Of a DNA stretch of 64,000 bases, positions 55,734-63,943 are shown piece by piece; position 1 is the stretch's first letter, and every line of letters begins with the position of its first letter. The position numbers and the translations under genes are program-made. The notes under the pieces were generated by a model. It made no database searches. It saw nothing but the letters and a program-made list of their open reading frames with translations, and was not told the DNA's origin. The stretch spans positions 1 to 64,000 of the forward strand of contig JAKBBA010000015.1 in assembly GCA_021808665.1 (NCBI GenBank). Reading direction: 5' to 3'. Source of the DNA: Actinomycetes bacterium (lineage in GTDB: Bacteria; Actinomycetota; Acidimicrobiia; Acidimicrobiales; Palsa-688).

Positions 55734-56957
55734 CTAGTTGCGGGGAACTTTGGACCAGGGGACGCCCTTGTCGACGCGCACATCTCCGGGCAGGCCGAGC
55801 ACCCGCTCGCCGAGGATGTTGCGCATGACCTCCGACGTGCCGCCTTCTATCGAGTTCGCCCTGGAGCGCAGGAACATTCTCGTCGCCGACCCGTTCCCGC
55901 CGGCGCCGTCGGGTCTGCGCATCTCGTAGCTGTCGTAGAGCATTCCCCGGGCGCCGAGAAGGTCGACGCAGAACTCGTAGATGCTCTTGTTGATCTCGGC
56001 GTAGGCGAGCTTGCCGGTCGACCCTTCGGGGCCCGGGGTGCCAAGCGCCGAGGCGGCGGCGGCTCTCATGTTGGTTAGCCGGAGCACTTCGGCTTGGATC
56101 CAAAGCGACATCAGACGGTCGCGCTTGGCTGGGGTGCGCTCTGCTGCGGGCAAGGAGGACCAGATGCCCACCGCCGTGGAGATGGGACCGGAACCTCGGG
56201 GGGCTATGGACCCCCCGATGGAGACGCGCTCGTTCATCAGCGTGACGATCGCTCCGCGCCAGCCCTCGCCGACAGGGCCGAGCCTTTCGGAATCGGGGAC
56301 TCTTACACCGCTGAAGAACACTTCGTTGAACTCGGCGTCGCCGGTCATCTGGCGCAGCGGTCGGACTTCCACTCCGGGAGCGTGCATGTCGACCACGAAG
56401 TAGGTGAGCCCGTTGTGCTTCTCAGCTTCCGGGTCGGTTCTGGCGAGGACCATCCCGTAACGAGAGGTGTGCGCGAGCGTGGTCCATACCTTCTGTCCGT
56501 CGAGGATCCACTCGTCGCCGTCTCTGGTCGCCTTGGTGGCGAGACTCGCCACGTCCGAGCCCGCCCCGGGCTCGGAGAACAGCTGGCACCAGATGTCCTC
56601 GCAGGTAAACAGCGGCCTAAGGTAGCGTCGCTTCTGCTCCTCGGTGCCGAGCGCGAGGATGGTCGGGGCGGCCATTCCGTAACCGATGGCGTTTCGGGCT
56701 ACCAGGTTCGGGGCTCCTGCCTTTTGGAGTCGAGCGGAGATAACAGGCGCTAGTTTGCGTGAAAGGCCGAGCCCTCCGTAGCCGACCGGGAAGTGCACGA
56801 AGGCCAATCCGGCGTCGAACTGGGCGCCGAGGAACTCCACTTCGCTGCATCGCGACGGAGGCTTCGACGCGACCAGCTCGTCGACAAGCCGCTCGACGTG
56901 TGCTTCGTCGCTCTCGGGGAGTGTCGCTGTGTCGGTTGCTTCGCTTACGGAGACCAT
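55734..56957 (-). CDS. acyl-CoA dehydrogenase
   Basis: A 407-residue flavoenzyme. It shows QLFSEPGAGSDVASLATKAT (signature 1), GQKVWTTLAHTSRYGMVLAR (FAD contacts), the middle beta domain with RPLRQMTGDAEFNEVFF, and the C-terminal signature ANSIEGGTSEVMRNILGERV, which includes the region of the catalytic Glu and the FAD dimer contact. The group is the large actinobacterial FadE set acting on fatty or sterol side-chain acyl-CoA; the chain is not predictable. The ATG at 56957 is preferred to a 21-residue longer reading. It is convergent with the Ppx gene nine bases away and divergent from the PBP gene. Confidence 0.9.
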   Translation of the reverse strand: MVSVSEATDTATLPESDEAHVERLVDELVASKPPSRCSEVEFLGAQFDAGLAFVHFPVGYGGLGLSRKLAPVISARLQKAGAPNLVARNAIGYGMAAPTILALGTEEQKRRYLRPLFTCEDIWCQLFSEPGAGSDVASLATKATRDGDEWILDGQKVWTTLAHTSRYGMVLARTDPEAEKHNGLTYFVVDMHAPGVEVRPLRQMTGDAEFNEVFFSGVRVPDSERLGPVGEGWRGAIVTLMNERVSIGGSIAPRGSGPISTAVGIWSSLPAAERTPAKRDRLMSLWIQAEVLRLTNMRAAAASALGTPGPEGSTGKLAYAEINKSIYEFCVDLLGARGMLYDSYEMRRPDGAGGNGSATRMFLRSRANSIEGGTSEVMRNILGERVLGLPGDVRVDKGVPWSKVPRN

Positions 56958-57074
56958 GCTCTTACGATATCCGTTGAAGCGGCTCAACGCCGGGGTGGCG
57001 CCAAGCCGGGTGCTGCACAACTGGGTGCGTGCAACGGTAGCGTGTGGTGGAATGATGAGCGAGAGTTCGGGCCC

Positions 57075-59222
57075 TTGTCCGCGTTGAAGCGGCTTGTCAG
57101 GTTAATAGCGTTGGTTTCGGGCGCAGCTGTGCTGGTAGCGGGGACCGTCGTAGCAGTCGGGGCGGTCGCGTCTCGCGCCTACCACGGTAGCGCCATCGCC
57201 CAGGAGATCCCGCTCCCCCCTCTGACAAGCCAGTTCCAGCTGGCGACGACGATCTACGCGGCTGACCACAAGACAGTCCTGGCGGTGCTTCGAGGCCCTG
57301 AGCTGCGTGAGCCGGTAGCGCTGTCCCAGGTGTCGAAGGTGATGGTGACGGCGGTGCTCGATACCGAAGACCACGGCTTCTACGTCCACGGAGGTTTCGA
57401 CCTGCGCTCTATAGCCCGTGCTGCTGTCCACGACGCCTCCGGGAGCGGACTTCAAGGTGGGTCGACCATCGCCCAGCAGCTTGTAAAGCAGGTGTTCCTC
57501 ACGCCGTCGCAGACGCTGAGCCGAAAGGTCCGCGAGGTCGTCCTCGCCGACCGGCTCGAACGTGAGTACAGCCGCAACACCATCTTGGAGACCTACTTGA
57601 ACACCATCTACCTGGGCAACGGCGCCTACGGTGTGCAAGCCGCGGCGCAGACGTACTTCTCCGAGCCGGCGAGCGCTCTCAACCTGGCCCAGGCTGCGCT
57701 ACTCGCCGGAATGATCCAAGACCCCAACGGTTACGATCCGATCCTGAACCCTGCAGCGGCGAGGATAAGGCGCAGCCAGGTGCTCTCGCGCATGGTGTAC
57801 TACAAGGACATCACCCCGGCCCAGGCGGCCACTGCGAACCAGGTGCCGCTGCCGGGGGCCAGTCCCCCGCCGCCTAGCCTGACCGGCACCAACAACTACT
57901 ACGTCCTGCAGGTGAAGAACGAGCTTCTCGGCCCGGGTAGCCCTCTCGGCTCGACGTACGCGGAGCGTTACGCTGCCCTGTTCGAGGGTGGTCTCAAGGT
58001 CTACACGAACATGGACCCGACCGCCGAGGCGGCAGCGGAGTCCTCCCTCGCCGCGAACACGCCCGCCAACAGCGTCGGCTACGAGGAGGGCCTCGTGTCG
58101 ATCAACCCGTCGAACGGGGCCGTGGAAGCTCTGGTCGGGGGGAGCGGAGCGGCGGCGTCGCAGTTCGACGTGATGACCCAAGCTCAACGCCAGCCCGGGT
58201 CGGGCTTCAAGCTCTTCACGCTTCTGGCTGCGTTGGAGCAGGGCTACTCCGTCTACGACACCGTCGACAGCCAAAGCCCGTGCTACATCTCGTTCCCGGG
58301 TAACAACAGCCTTCTGACCAAGCCGATCAACAACGACTCAGGCCCGGGCGGTGGTGTCATCACCGTTGTCGATGCTACGGCGAACTCGGTTAACTGCGCC
58401 TACATGCGTCTGGCGAGACAGATCGGGCTGCCCAACGTGGTCTCGATGGCCCAGCAGATGGGGGTGAGCGAGGTCACCGCCGCCGACGCGTTCATCCCGT
58501 CGATGGTCATCGGGTCTATAGCGGTCCATCCGATCGAGATGGCAGACGCCTACGCCACGCTCGCCGACAACGGGGTCTACCACGCACCGTCTTTCATCTC
58601 GAGCATCGTCGACCGCACCGGCGCCGTCATCTACCAAGGTGACCAGCCGGGCAAGCGGATATTCTCAAGCCAGATAGCCGCCGAAGCCGACGTGGCGTTC
58701 CAGGCGGTCGTCCAGTACGGGACAGGGACCGCCGCGGCCCTGGGGAACCGTCCCGTCGCCGGCAAGACAGGAACGACCTCCAACAACGTCGACGCGTGGT
58801 TCAACGGTTTCACCCCGCAGCTGGCGACCACCGTGTGGATGGGGGCTCTCAAGGGGGAGATACCCATCGTCATCAACGGGCTTACCGTCTACGGTGCGAA
58901 CTACCCGGCGAGCAGCTGGCACGACTACAGCGCCGCTGTGCTGGCCAACCAGCCGGTGCTGGACTTCCCGACGCCTGACGGTGCCTTGGTCCCGCCCTCT
59001 AAGTACGTGACTTCGCCGGCCCTCGTCGCCGCCGACGTCCAGGACCACAACTTCGTCGCTCCGCCCGCCCCGCCGCCCACCACCGCCCCGGCGACGACCA
59101 CGCCGAGCCCTTCGACGCCGCCCGGATCGACGCCGCCCGCCTCGACTCCAACGCCTCCAGCTTCGACACCGCCCGCCTCGACCGCACCGTCGGGCGGCGC
59201 CGGCCAGCAGCCGGCCACATAG
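57075..59222 (+). CDS. class A penicillin-binding protein (transglycosylase/transpeptidase)
   Basis: A bifunctional peptidoglycan synthase of about 715 residues. An N-terminal membrane anchor (LIALVSGAAVLVAGTVVAVG) is followed by a GT51 transglycosylase with TAVLDTEDHGFYVHGGFDLR (catalytic Glu) and GGSTIAQQLVKQVFL. The penicillin-binding domain has the Ser-x-x-Lys nucleophile in QPGSGFKLFT, Ser-x-Asn in SVNCAYMR and Lys-Thr-Gly in VAGKTGTT. The last 70 residues are a Pro/Thr/Ser-rich outside tail with PPASTP repeats. The start is uncertain: TTG 57075, TTG 57084 and GTG 57042 are all in frame. TTG 57084 overlaps the stop of a tiny upstream frame. Confidence 0.9.
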   Translation: MSALKRLVRLIALVSGAAVLVAGTVVAVGAVASRAYHGSAIAQEIPLPPLTSQFQLATTIYAADHKTVLAVLRGPELREPVALSQVSKVMVTAVLDTEDHGFYVHGGFDLRSIARAAVHDASGSGLQGGSTIAQQLVKQVFLTPSQTLSRKVREVVLADRLEREYSRNTILETYLNTIYLGNGAYGVQAAAQTYFSEPASALNLAQAALLAGMIQDPNGYDPILNPAAARIRRSQVLSRMVYYKDITPAQAATANQVPLPGASPPPPSLTGTNNYYVLQVKNELLGPGSPLGSTYAERYAALFEGGLKVYTNMDPTAEAAAESSLAANTPANSVGYEEGLVSINPSNGAVEALVGGSGAAASQFDVMTQAQRQPGSGFKLFTLLAALEQGYSVYDTVDSQSPCYISFPGNNSLLTKPINNDSGPGGGVITVVDATANSVNCAYMRLARQIGLPNVVSMAQQMGVSEVTAADAFIPSMVIGSIAVHPIEMADAYATLADNGVYHAPSFISSIVDRTGAVIYQGDQPGKRIFSSQIAAEADVAFQAVVQYGTGTAAALGNRPVAGKTGTTSNNVDAWFNGFTPQLATTVWMGALKGEIPIVINGLTVYGANYPASSWHDYSAAVLANQPVLDFPTPDGALVPPSKYVTSPALVAADVQDHNFVAPPAPPPTTAPATTTPSPSTPPGSTPPASTPTPPASTPPASTAPSGGAGQQPAT

Positions 59223-59264
59223 GCCTGTGCCGTCGGCCCAACCAGCCAACCTGAGAGGATCCCG

Positions 59265-60008
59265 GTGACACCAGCGGTGGCGCAACTTCTCCACATCCAA
59301 GACCTGGACAGCTCGATCGACGCCTTGGTGCACAGGCGGGAGCATCTCCCCGAACGAGCCGCTGTCGTCGAGCTGTCCAGGCAGCTCGACGCGCTGGGCC
59401 GCCAAGCCGCAGAGCGCGCAAGCGAACTGCACGCCCTCGAGGGGCGGCGCTCGAAGATGGAAGCCGAGCTGTCGGCCGTCGACGAGCGGCGCAGGACCGT
59501 CGAGGGGCGCCTCTATGCAGCCCAGACAACCTCGACACGTGACCTGGCGGCTATGCAGGCCGAGACTGAGGCGCTGGCGTCTAAGGCGTCAGGCCTCGAA
59601 GACGAGATCCTCGGCCTTCTAGACGCGTCGGACGTCGCGTCGGGGGCGCTCGACGGTCTCCACGCCGCAGTCGAGCCGGTCAGAAGCTCGCTGAGCGCAG
59701 CGCGGGCGGAACTAGCCCGGGCCGAGGAGGAGATCGATGCCGAGCTGCTCGCACGGCGCGACGAGCGCAAGGCGGCCGCTGGCGACGTGCCTGCGGTGCT
59801 GCTCGGACGCTACGAGGCTCTGAGAGGTCGCCTCGGCGGGGTTGCGGTCGCACGGGTGGTGGCCAGGCGCTGCAGCGGATGCCACCTCACGCTGTCGGCG
59901 ATGGAGCTCGAAAGGGTGCGTCACGCCGGCGACGAGCTCGAAACTTGCGAGCAGTGCTCCCGGATCCTCGTGGTCGAGCCGCCCGGCCAGGTCCCGTCCC
60001 CACAGTAG
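59265..60008 (+). CDS. coiled-coil protein with C-terminal zinc ribbon (CT398/zf-RING_7 type)
   Basis: A 247-residue protein, mostly one long antiparallel coiled coil (residues 5-170; ELSRQLDALGRQAAERASEL and SSLSAARAELARAEEEIDAE). It ends with a four-Cys zinc ribbon: RCSGCHLTLS near residue 207 and ETCEQCSRIL near residue 230. This is the actinobacterial Rv2229c type, whose gene often lies beside a histidine-phosphatase/RNase H gene, as here. The role is thought to be structural or RNA/secretion related, but is not established. The start is a GTG. The next gene begins ten bases after its stop. Confidence 0.82.
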   Translation: MTPAVAQLLHIQDLDSSIDALVHRREHLPERAAVVELSRQLDALGRQAAERASELHALEGRRSKMEAELSAVDERRRTVEGRLYAAQTTSTRDLAAMQAETEALASKASGLEDEILGLLDASDVASGALDGLHAAVEPVRSSLSAARAELARAEEEIDAELLARRDERKAAAGDVPAVLLGRYEALRGRLGGVAVARVVARRCSGCHLTLSAMELERVRHAGDELETCEQCSRILVVEPPGQVPSPQ

Positions 60009-60018
60009 GGTAGCGGCC

Positions 60019-60585
60019 GTGCTCTACGTGCTACGTCACGGCCAGACCGCCCACAACGCCGCCGGCCTGCTCCTGGGAAGCAGCGACGTCCCCCTGGACG
60101 ACGAGGGCCGCCGCCAAGCCGACAAGCTCGGTCGCCTGCCAGAGCTGGCTGGAGCTTCCAGGGTGGTGTCGAGCCCTTTGATTCGGGCGTTGGACACTGC
60201 CGGGGCGTTGGGACCCTCGGTGAGCGTCGACGAACGCTGGCGTGAGATCGACTACGGATCCTTCGAAGGGGTTCCCGTCGCGGCTGCCGGCCAGCTTTGG
60301 GACCGCTGGTCCGTCGACCTGGCCTACCGTCCGCCCGGCGGTGAGTCCCTATCAGACGTCGCCTTGCGGGTGCGGTCCGCGTGCGAGGAGCTATGGGAGG
60401 AAGCTTCGGACTGCGACGTCGTCGTGGTGAGCCACGTGTCGCCGATCAAGGCTGCCGTGGCGTGGGCTCTCGGGGTTGGCGACGAGATCTGCTGGAGGAC
60501 CTACCTGGCCACTGCGTCGATCACCGTGATCGGCGCCGGCCGCGCCGGCCCGTCGCTGCGGGGTTTCAACCTGCCCGGGGGTTAG
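60019..60585 (+). CDS. histidine phosphatase family protein
   Basis: A 188-residue phosphoglycerate-mutase-like phosphatase. The catalytic His is in YVLRHGQTAHN near residue 6. SPLIRALDTA has the conserved Arg, EIDYGSFEG the acid, and VVVVSHVSPIKA the second His. Relatives include CobC (alpha-ribazole phosphatase) and the C-terminal half of Rv2228c; no RNase H domain is attached here. The GTG at 60019 fits the family start. The stop codon lies inside the first copy of a 49-bp direct repeat, so the final residues Pro-Gly-Gly are within the repeat. Confidence 0.87.
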   Translation: MLYVLRHGQTAHNAAGLLLGSSDVPLDDEGRRQADKLGRLPELAGASRVVSSPLIRALDTAGALGPSVSVDERWREIDYGSFEGVPVAAAGQLWDRWSVDLAYRPPGGESLSDVALRVRSACEELWEEASDCDVVVVSHVSPIKAAVAWALGVGDEICWRTYLATASITVIGAGRAGPSLRGFNLPGG

Positions 60586-60622
60586 CCGACCGTGGCCGCG
60601 CTGGCTATGGTGGGATCGTCGC
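60574..60622 (+). repeat. 49-bp direct repeat, left copy
   Basis: This 49-base segment (from CCCGGGGGTTAGCCGACC to the CGC at 60622) is identical to 61655-61703. It includes the last three codons and stop of the histidine phosphatase gene. The two copies bracket the MNT-HEPN gene pair. Flanking sequence beyond the repeat differs on the inner sides. Confidence 0.95.
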
Positions 60623-60884
60623 CGCCTTCCGCTGCGGCTTTGCGCTAGCGAGGCACAGTTGGCTTAGTGGCGTGGCATACGATGGCTACCTGACGACAAC
60701 TTCAGCGTTCGAGCTAGGTCGGATCATGACCGAGCATCGATCCAGGACAACAGAGGCGCTAAATGGTCCGTGTAACTGGCAGATCACTTTTGTTCCCTGA
60801 TGAGTCTTGCTATGCCGTTTGCCAGAGCCGCAGCGGGACTGTGTGCGCCGGCCCACAGGGTTCGTTCCAGGCGGAGCTCACCTC
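60586..60884 (+). other. non-coding left arm of the inserted cassette
   Basis: After the rest of the left repeat, this stretch carries no gene I can support. It is less GC-rich than the surroundings toward its right end. It contains one copy of a 23-base sequence (60685-60707) that also marks the start of the HEPN gene, suggesting a relic of an older copy. A short open frame ending at 60800 matches nothing. Confidence 0.6.
60685..60707 (+). repeat. 23-bp direct repeat, left copy
   Basis: The 23 bases starting GCTACCTGACGACAAC are identical to 61251-61273. The right copy spans the MNT stop codon and the HEPN codons for Leu-Pro-Asp-Asp-Asn-Phe-Ser; the left copy has no open gene around it. Confidence 0.93.
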
Positions 60885-61259
60885 ATGAGCTCGGTCACCT
60901 ACGAGGTGCGCGACGGCAAGGCGTGTTACGCGGGCCGCACCCTGGCTGAGTGGGTATCCGATGTGGTGGCTGCGATTGTCGCAGCCTGCGACCCAGAGCA
61001 GGTACTGCTGTTCGGTTCTGTGGCCCGGGGTGACGACGGCCCCGATTCGGACATCGACTTGATGGTGGTGCTCTCCTCAATCGATTACACCAAGCGCCAC
61101 GATATCGCTGCTACTCTGCGGAGTGAAACTCCGGCGCTGCTGCCGCTTCAGATGTTCGTGACCGACAGACGCGAGTGCTTACGCAGACGAGACGTCGTTG
61201 GCTCGATGCACTACTGGCCGCTCCGGGAAGGGCGGGTTGTCTACTCCAGAGCTACCTGA
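60885..61259 (+). CDS. MNT-type nucleotidyltransferase (minimal; probable antitoxin)
   Basis: A 124-residue minimal nucleotidyltransferase. The signature GSx10DxD is complete: FGSVARGDDGPDSDIDLMVV near residues 47-66. An upstream helix (TLAEWVSDVVAAIVAACDPE) is typical. MNT proteins pair with HEPN toxins and neutralise them, in studied systems by AMPylating or capping the toxin. The ATG at 60885 has GGCGGAG eight bases upstream; the longer reading from 60807 is random-looking. Its 3' end overlaps the HEPN start by 23 bases, the usual coupled layout. Confidence 0.85.
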   Translation: MSSVTYEVRDGKACYAGRTLAEWVSDVVAAIVAACDPEQVLLFGSVARGDDGPDSDIDLMVVLSSIDYTKRHDIAATLRSETPALLPLQMFVTDRRECLRRRDVVGSMHYWPLREGRVVYSRAT

Positions 61260-61647
61260 CGACAACTTCAGCGAGGCCCGCCGCTGGCTTGGGAACGTCG
61301 AAGATGACCTCCACGCAATGCGTGCCGTCGCCAACGATCCCGAGTCCCCCTGCCGAATGGTGTGTTTTCTTGCACATCTGGTCACGGAGAAGGCGCTGAA
61401 GGCCACGCTCATCGATGCAGGTGTGCCCTTCAGGAAGACCCACGACCTCGTGGCGCTGCACGCGATGTGCATTCACGTTGGTCGGCTAAGCGCGGTGGCC
61501 GGCGCAACCTTTGCGGTTCTCGATCCATGGGCTGTCGACGGACGGTACGCAGATGACCTTGCCGAGGCGGACCGTGAGCTGGCGGAACGCTTGGCGGGCT
61601 TCGCCGAGCAGGTGGTGGCAGAGGTGCGACGAGAGCTAGGAGTGTGA
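61237..61647 (+). CDS. HEPN-domain protein (probable toxin of an MNT-HEPN pair)
   Basis: A 136-residue all-helical HEPN protein. FSEARRWLGNVEDDLHAMRA (helix 1) is followed by CRMVCFLAHLVTEKALKATL (helix 2, with the conserved K-A-L-K) and VPFRKTHDLVALHAMC with the Arg and His of the active-site region. HEPN toxins cut RNA. The TTG at 61237 has GAAGGG four bases upstream and fits the fold; an earlier TTG at 61198 adds 13 residues antisense in feel. It is coupled to the MNT gene and ends just before the right 49-bp repeat. Confidence 0.8.
   Translation: MSTPELPDDNFSEARRWLGNVEDDLHAMRAVANDPESPCRMVCFLAHLVTEKALKATLIDAGVPFRKTHDLVALHAMCIHVGRLSAVAGATFAVLDPWAVDGRYADDLAEADRELAERLAGFAEQVVAEVRRELGV
61251..61273 (+). 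repeat. 23-bp direct repeat, right copy
   Basis: Identical to 60685-60707. This copy includes the MNT stop codon (61257-61259) and early HEPN codons. Confidence 0.93.
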
Positions 61648-61654
61648 CACTTGC

Positions 61655-61703
61655 CCCGGGGGTTAGCCGACCGTGGCCGCGCTGGCTATGGTGGGATCGT
61701 CGC
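61655..61703 (+). repeat. 49-bp direct repeat, right copy
   Basis: Identical to 60574-60622. It follows the HEPN stop by seven bases and leads into the ferredoxin promoter and leader. As the left copy overlaps the phosphatase coding end, this copy carries a non-functional echo of the Pro-Gly-Gly-stop codons. Confidence 0.95.
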
Positions 61704-61731
61704 TGTTACAACCTCGGGAGGTCAAGACAAG

Positions 61732-61923
61732 ATGCACGTGGTAGTGGACTTCGATCGCTGTGAGAGCAACGCTTTGTGCATGGCGGCAGCCCCGGAGGTC
61801 TTCGAGGTGAGAGACGACGACTTTCTCTACATCCTCGACGAGAACCCGCCCGAAGAGCTCCGGGCCAAGGTCGAGCTCGCTGCGCAACGCTGCCCCAAGC
61901 AGGCGATCACCATCGAAGGCTGA
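61732..61923 (+). CDS. 3Fe-4S type ferredoxin
   Basis: A 63-residue small ferredoxin. CESNALCMAAAPEVFEV supplies Cys-x5-Cys, where a fourth Cys is replaced (Asn at the variable place), and AAQRCPKQAITI supplies the Cys-Pro. This pattern is that of actinobacterial 3Fe-4S ferredoxins that pass electrons to cytochromes P450 and related oxygenases. No P450 or reductase is in the window. GGGAGG lies ten bases before the ATG. Its upstream region was separated from the phosphatase gene by the MNT-HEPN insertion, whose right repeat may still provide its promoter. Confidence 0.9.
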   Translation: MHVVVDFDRCESNALCMAAAPEVFEVRDDDFLYILDENPPEELRAKVELAAQRCPKQAITIEG

Positions 61924-61956
61924 GACGACCGCCGAGCGAGGCGGCACGGCCGTCGC

Positions 61957-63909
61957 TTAGCGAGAACAGGGCCGGCCGAGTGCTTCTAGGTAGAACGCCA
62001 GCTCCGCCTCGTATACGGCTCGGATCGTCTCTGCCTTGCGGAAGCCGTGGCCTTCCCCCTCGAAGCGGTGGTACTCCACTCGGACCCCGGCTGAGTCCAA
62101 GGCGTCGAAGATCTCTTGGGACTGCGAGGGGGGGACGACCATGTCGTCGAGACCCTGGAAGATGACAAGGGGAGTCCTGATCGAAGAGGCGTTGTGCAGC
62201 GGCGAACGCCGGACGTACTCGGCTCGGGCTTGCGGCCAAGGTCCTATGAGGCTGTCGAGGTAGTGCGCTTCGAACTTGTGGGTGTCGCGGGCCAGCATTT
62301 CCAGGTCGGTGACACCGTAGAGGCTCGCCGCCGCCGCGAACGCGTCGCTGGTGGCGAGAGCCCCCAGCGTTGTCAGACCTCCTGCGCTGCCACCGCGGAT
62401 GAAAGCTTTCGCCGGGTCGACCAGCCCGAGACGGCGAAGCTCGGCGACCGCCGCCACGACGTCGGCCACGTCGGCGACACCCCACGCGCCTTTAAGCTTT
62501 TGCCTGTAGGCCCGGCCGTAGCCGCTGCTGCCTCTGTAGTCGACGTCTGCGACGGCGAACCCTCTCGTCGTCCAGTACTGCACCGCCAGGTTCAGCAGCC
62601 TCTGGGCTTGCGAAGTCGGACCTCCGTGGATGACAACCACAAGCGGGGGGAGATCTCCGGGTGGGCCTTCGAAGTCCCCTGACGCCGGCGGGTAGAACAC
62701 GGCGTGGGCGACGTCAGGTCCGTCCGGGCCCGGCGTCGGAAAGTCAACCAGGGTCGGCGTCGAGGCGAACGCCGCGGGCAGGGGGGTCTGTCGGGAGCGG
62801 ACTAGGACACGGTGCGAGCCGTCCCTGTCGATGCGAACGACGCACGCGGGAAGCGTCGGCGAGCCGGCGACGCACACTACTGCGTCCCCGCAAGCCTGAA
62901 GCGAACTGAACGAACTGTAAGGCAGCCCGTCCATTTCGACGAGGCCCCCGCCGGGCTGATCCTCCCAGCCGATCGCACGGCCTTGCGGCGTCGTCCAAGT
63001 TGCCACCAACCTTCCCGACGAGTCGAAGGTGTAGTGGGAGTTACCGAAAACCCAGTCTGGTTCGCCCACTTCCGCCTCTAGAGCAGTCAGGGGTTGTGAC
63101 AACTCGTCGTAGACGTTCCACCAGCCGCTGCGATCCGACAAGTAGTGCAGCACGCCGCCAGGTGACCATCTCGGCTGGCTGACCGACTCGCCCGGCCCGC
63201 CGGCGACGAGTCTCGCGGGCCCTAGCTTTACGGTTCCGCCAGCCACGGCCATGTCCGCCACCCACAGGCAGGTCGAATCCCAAGGCATGTCGGGGTGGTC
63301 CCACGTGATCCACGCGAGGCGTCCGCCGTCGGGGGACACCCTCGGGGCGGAGAAGAAGTCGTGGCCGTCAACGAGCGTGACCGGCTCGGACCCTTGCGAC
63401 AGCCACCCCTCCTCGACCCACAACGGCACCGCCACCAAGTCGTTCGCCACTCCCGAAGCGCCGTGAGCTTCACGAACGCATATGACAGCCGACCCGTCAG
63501 CGCTGACGACCGGGTCGGCGTAACGAACCGAGCGACCTTCCACGGCGGGGGTCAAAGGCCGGTTCCGCCGCGACGGGCCGTGTAGCGCCCAGAGGCGTTG
63601 GTCTGCGAAGTTGGGGTACACGACCAGCGGATCCCAGCCCGAAGGGTCCCACACCACGTGGCATCTCCCCCCGTACTCGTGCACGAGGGTGCGAACTGAC
63701 ACCGCTTCGGGGGTCTCCTCGCGGGGAGGTTCCGAGGCGTCGGGAGGGCACGACACCACCACGGCCCGGCCGGCCTCCGACGGGCGTGTCTCGACCCACC
63801 AGACCCGGCCCCCCGCGTACGAAACCGACGAGAAGCCGGCTGCGCCCGCTACGAGCCGATCGACGTCGATCGGCGACGACCACGTTCCGTAGGCCGCGAC
63901 ATTCTTCAT
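61957..63909 (-). CDS. S9 family prolyl-oligopeptidase-type serine peptidase
   Basis: A 650-residue peptidase with an N-terminal beta-propeller (repeated blades such as SAPRVSPDGGRLAWITWDHP and SQPRWSPGGVLHYLSDRSGW) and a C-terminal alpha/beta hydrolase domain. The nucleophile is Ser in IRGGSAGGLTTLGAL, the acid is Asp in FQGLDDMVVPPSQS, and the His is in FEGEGHGFRK. VVVIHGGPTSQ gives the oxyanion hole, and GFAVADVDYRGSSGYGRAYR is typical of the acylaminoacyl-peptidase/DPP-like branch. No signal peptide is seen, so it is probably cytoplasmic and acts on peptides. It is convergent with the ferredoxin gene. Confidence 0.9.
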   Translation of the reverse strand: MKNVAAYGTWSSPIDVDRLVAGAAGFSSVSYAGGRVWWVETRPSEAGRAVVVSCPPDASEPPREETPEAVSVRTLVHEYGGRCHVVWDPSGWDPLVVYPNFADQRLWALHGPSRRNRPLTPAVEGRSVRYADPVVSADGSAVICVREAHGASGVANDLVAVPLWVEEGWLSQGSEPVTLVDGHDFFSAPRVSPDGGRLAWITWDHPDMPWDSTCLWVADMAVAGGTVKLGPARLVAGGPGESVSQPRWSPGGVLHYLSDRSGWWNVYDELSQPLTALEAEVGEPDWVFGNSHYTFDSSGRLVATWTTPQGRAIGWEDQPGGGLVEMDGLPYSSFSSLQACGDAVVCVAGSPTLPACVVRIDRDGSHRVLVRSRQTPLPAAFASTPTLVDFPTPGPDGPDVAHAVFYPPASGDFEGPPGDLPPLVVVIHGGPTSQAQRLLNLAVQYWTTRGFAVADVDYRGSSGYGRAYRQKLKGAWGVADVADVVAAVAELRRLGLVDPAKAFIRGGSAGGLTTLGALATSDAFAAAASLYGVTDLEMLARDTHKFEAHYLDSLIGPWPQARAEYVRRSPLHNASSIRTPLVIFQGLDDMVVPPSQSQEIFDALDSAGVRVEYHRFEGEGHGFRKAETIRAVYEAELAFYLEALGRPCSR

Positions 63910-63943
63910 GGCGTGGAACTCTACGGCGATCTAACATGCAAAG

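Larger units (their letters stand above)
60623..61703 (+). mobile_element. inserted MNT-HEPN cassette bounded by 49-bp direct repeats
   Basis: Removing this 1081-base segment, cassette plus one repeat copy, joins the histidine phosphatase gene directly to the ferredoxin gene with a single copy of the repeat, the likely ancestral state. The segment holds an antitoxin nucleotidyltransferase and a HEPN toxin-type gene, and no integrase or transposase. It may have entered by recombination between short homologies, by a long target duplication, or by an element acting in trans. The boundaries are clear, but the mechanism is inference. Confidence 0.55.

Noticed and set aside
60381..60800. 139-residue plus-strand frame spanning the phosphatase end and the left arm of the cassette
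   Set aside because: Its first part is out of frame inside the histidine phosphatase gene and the composition is noise; only the short end lies outside.
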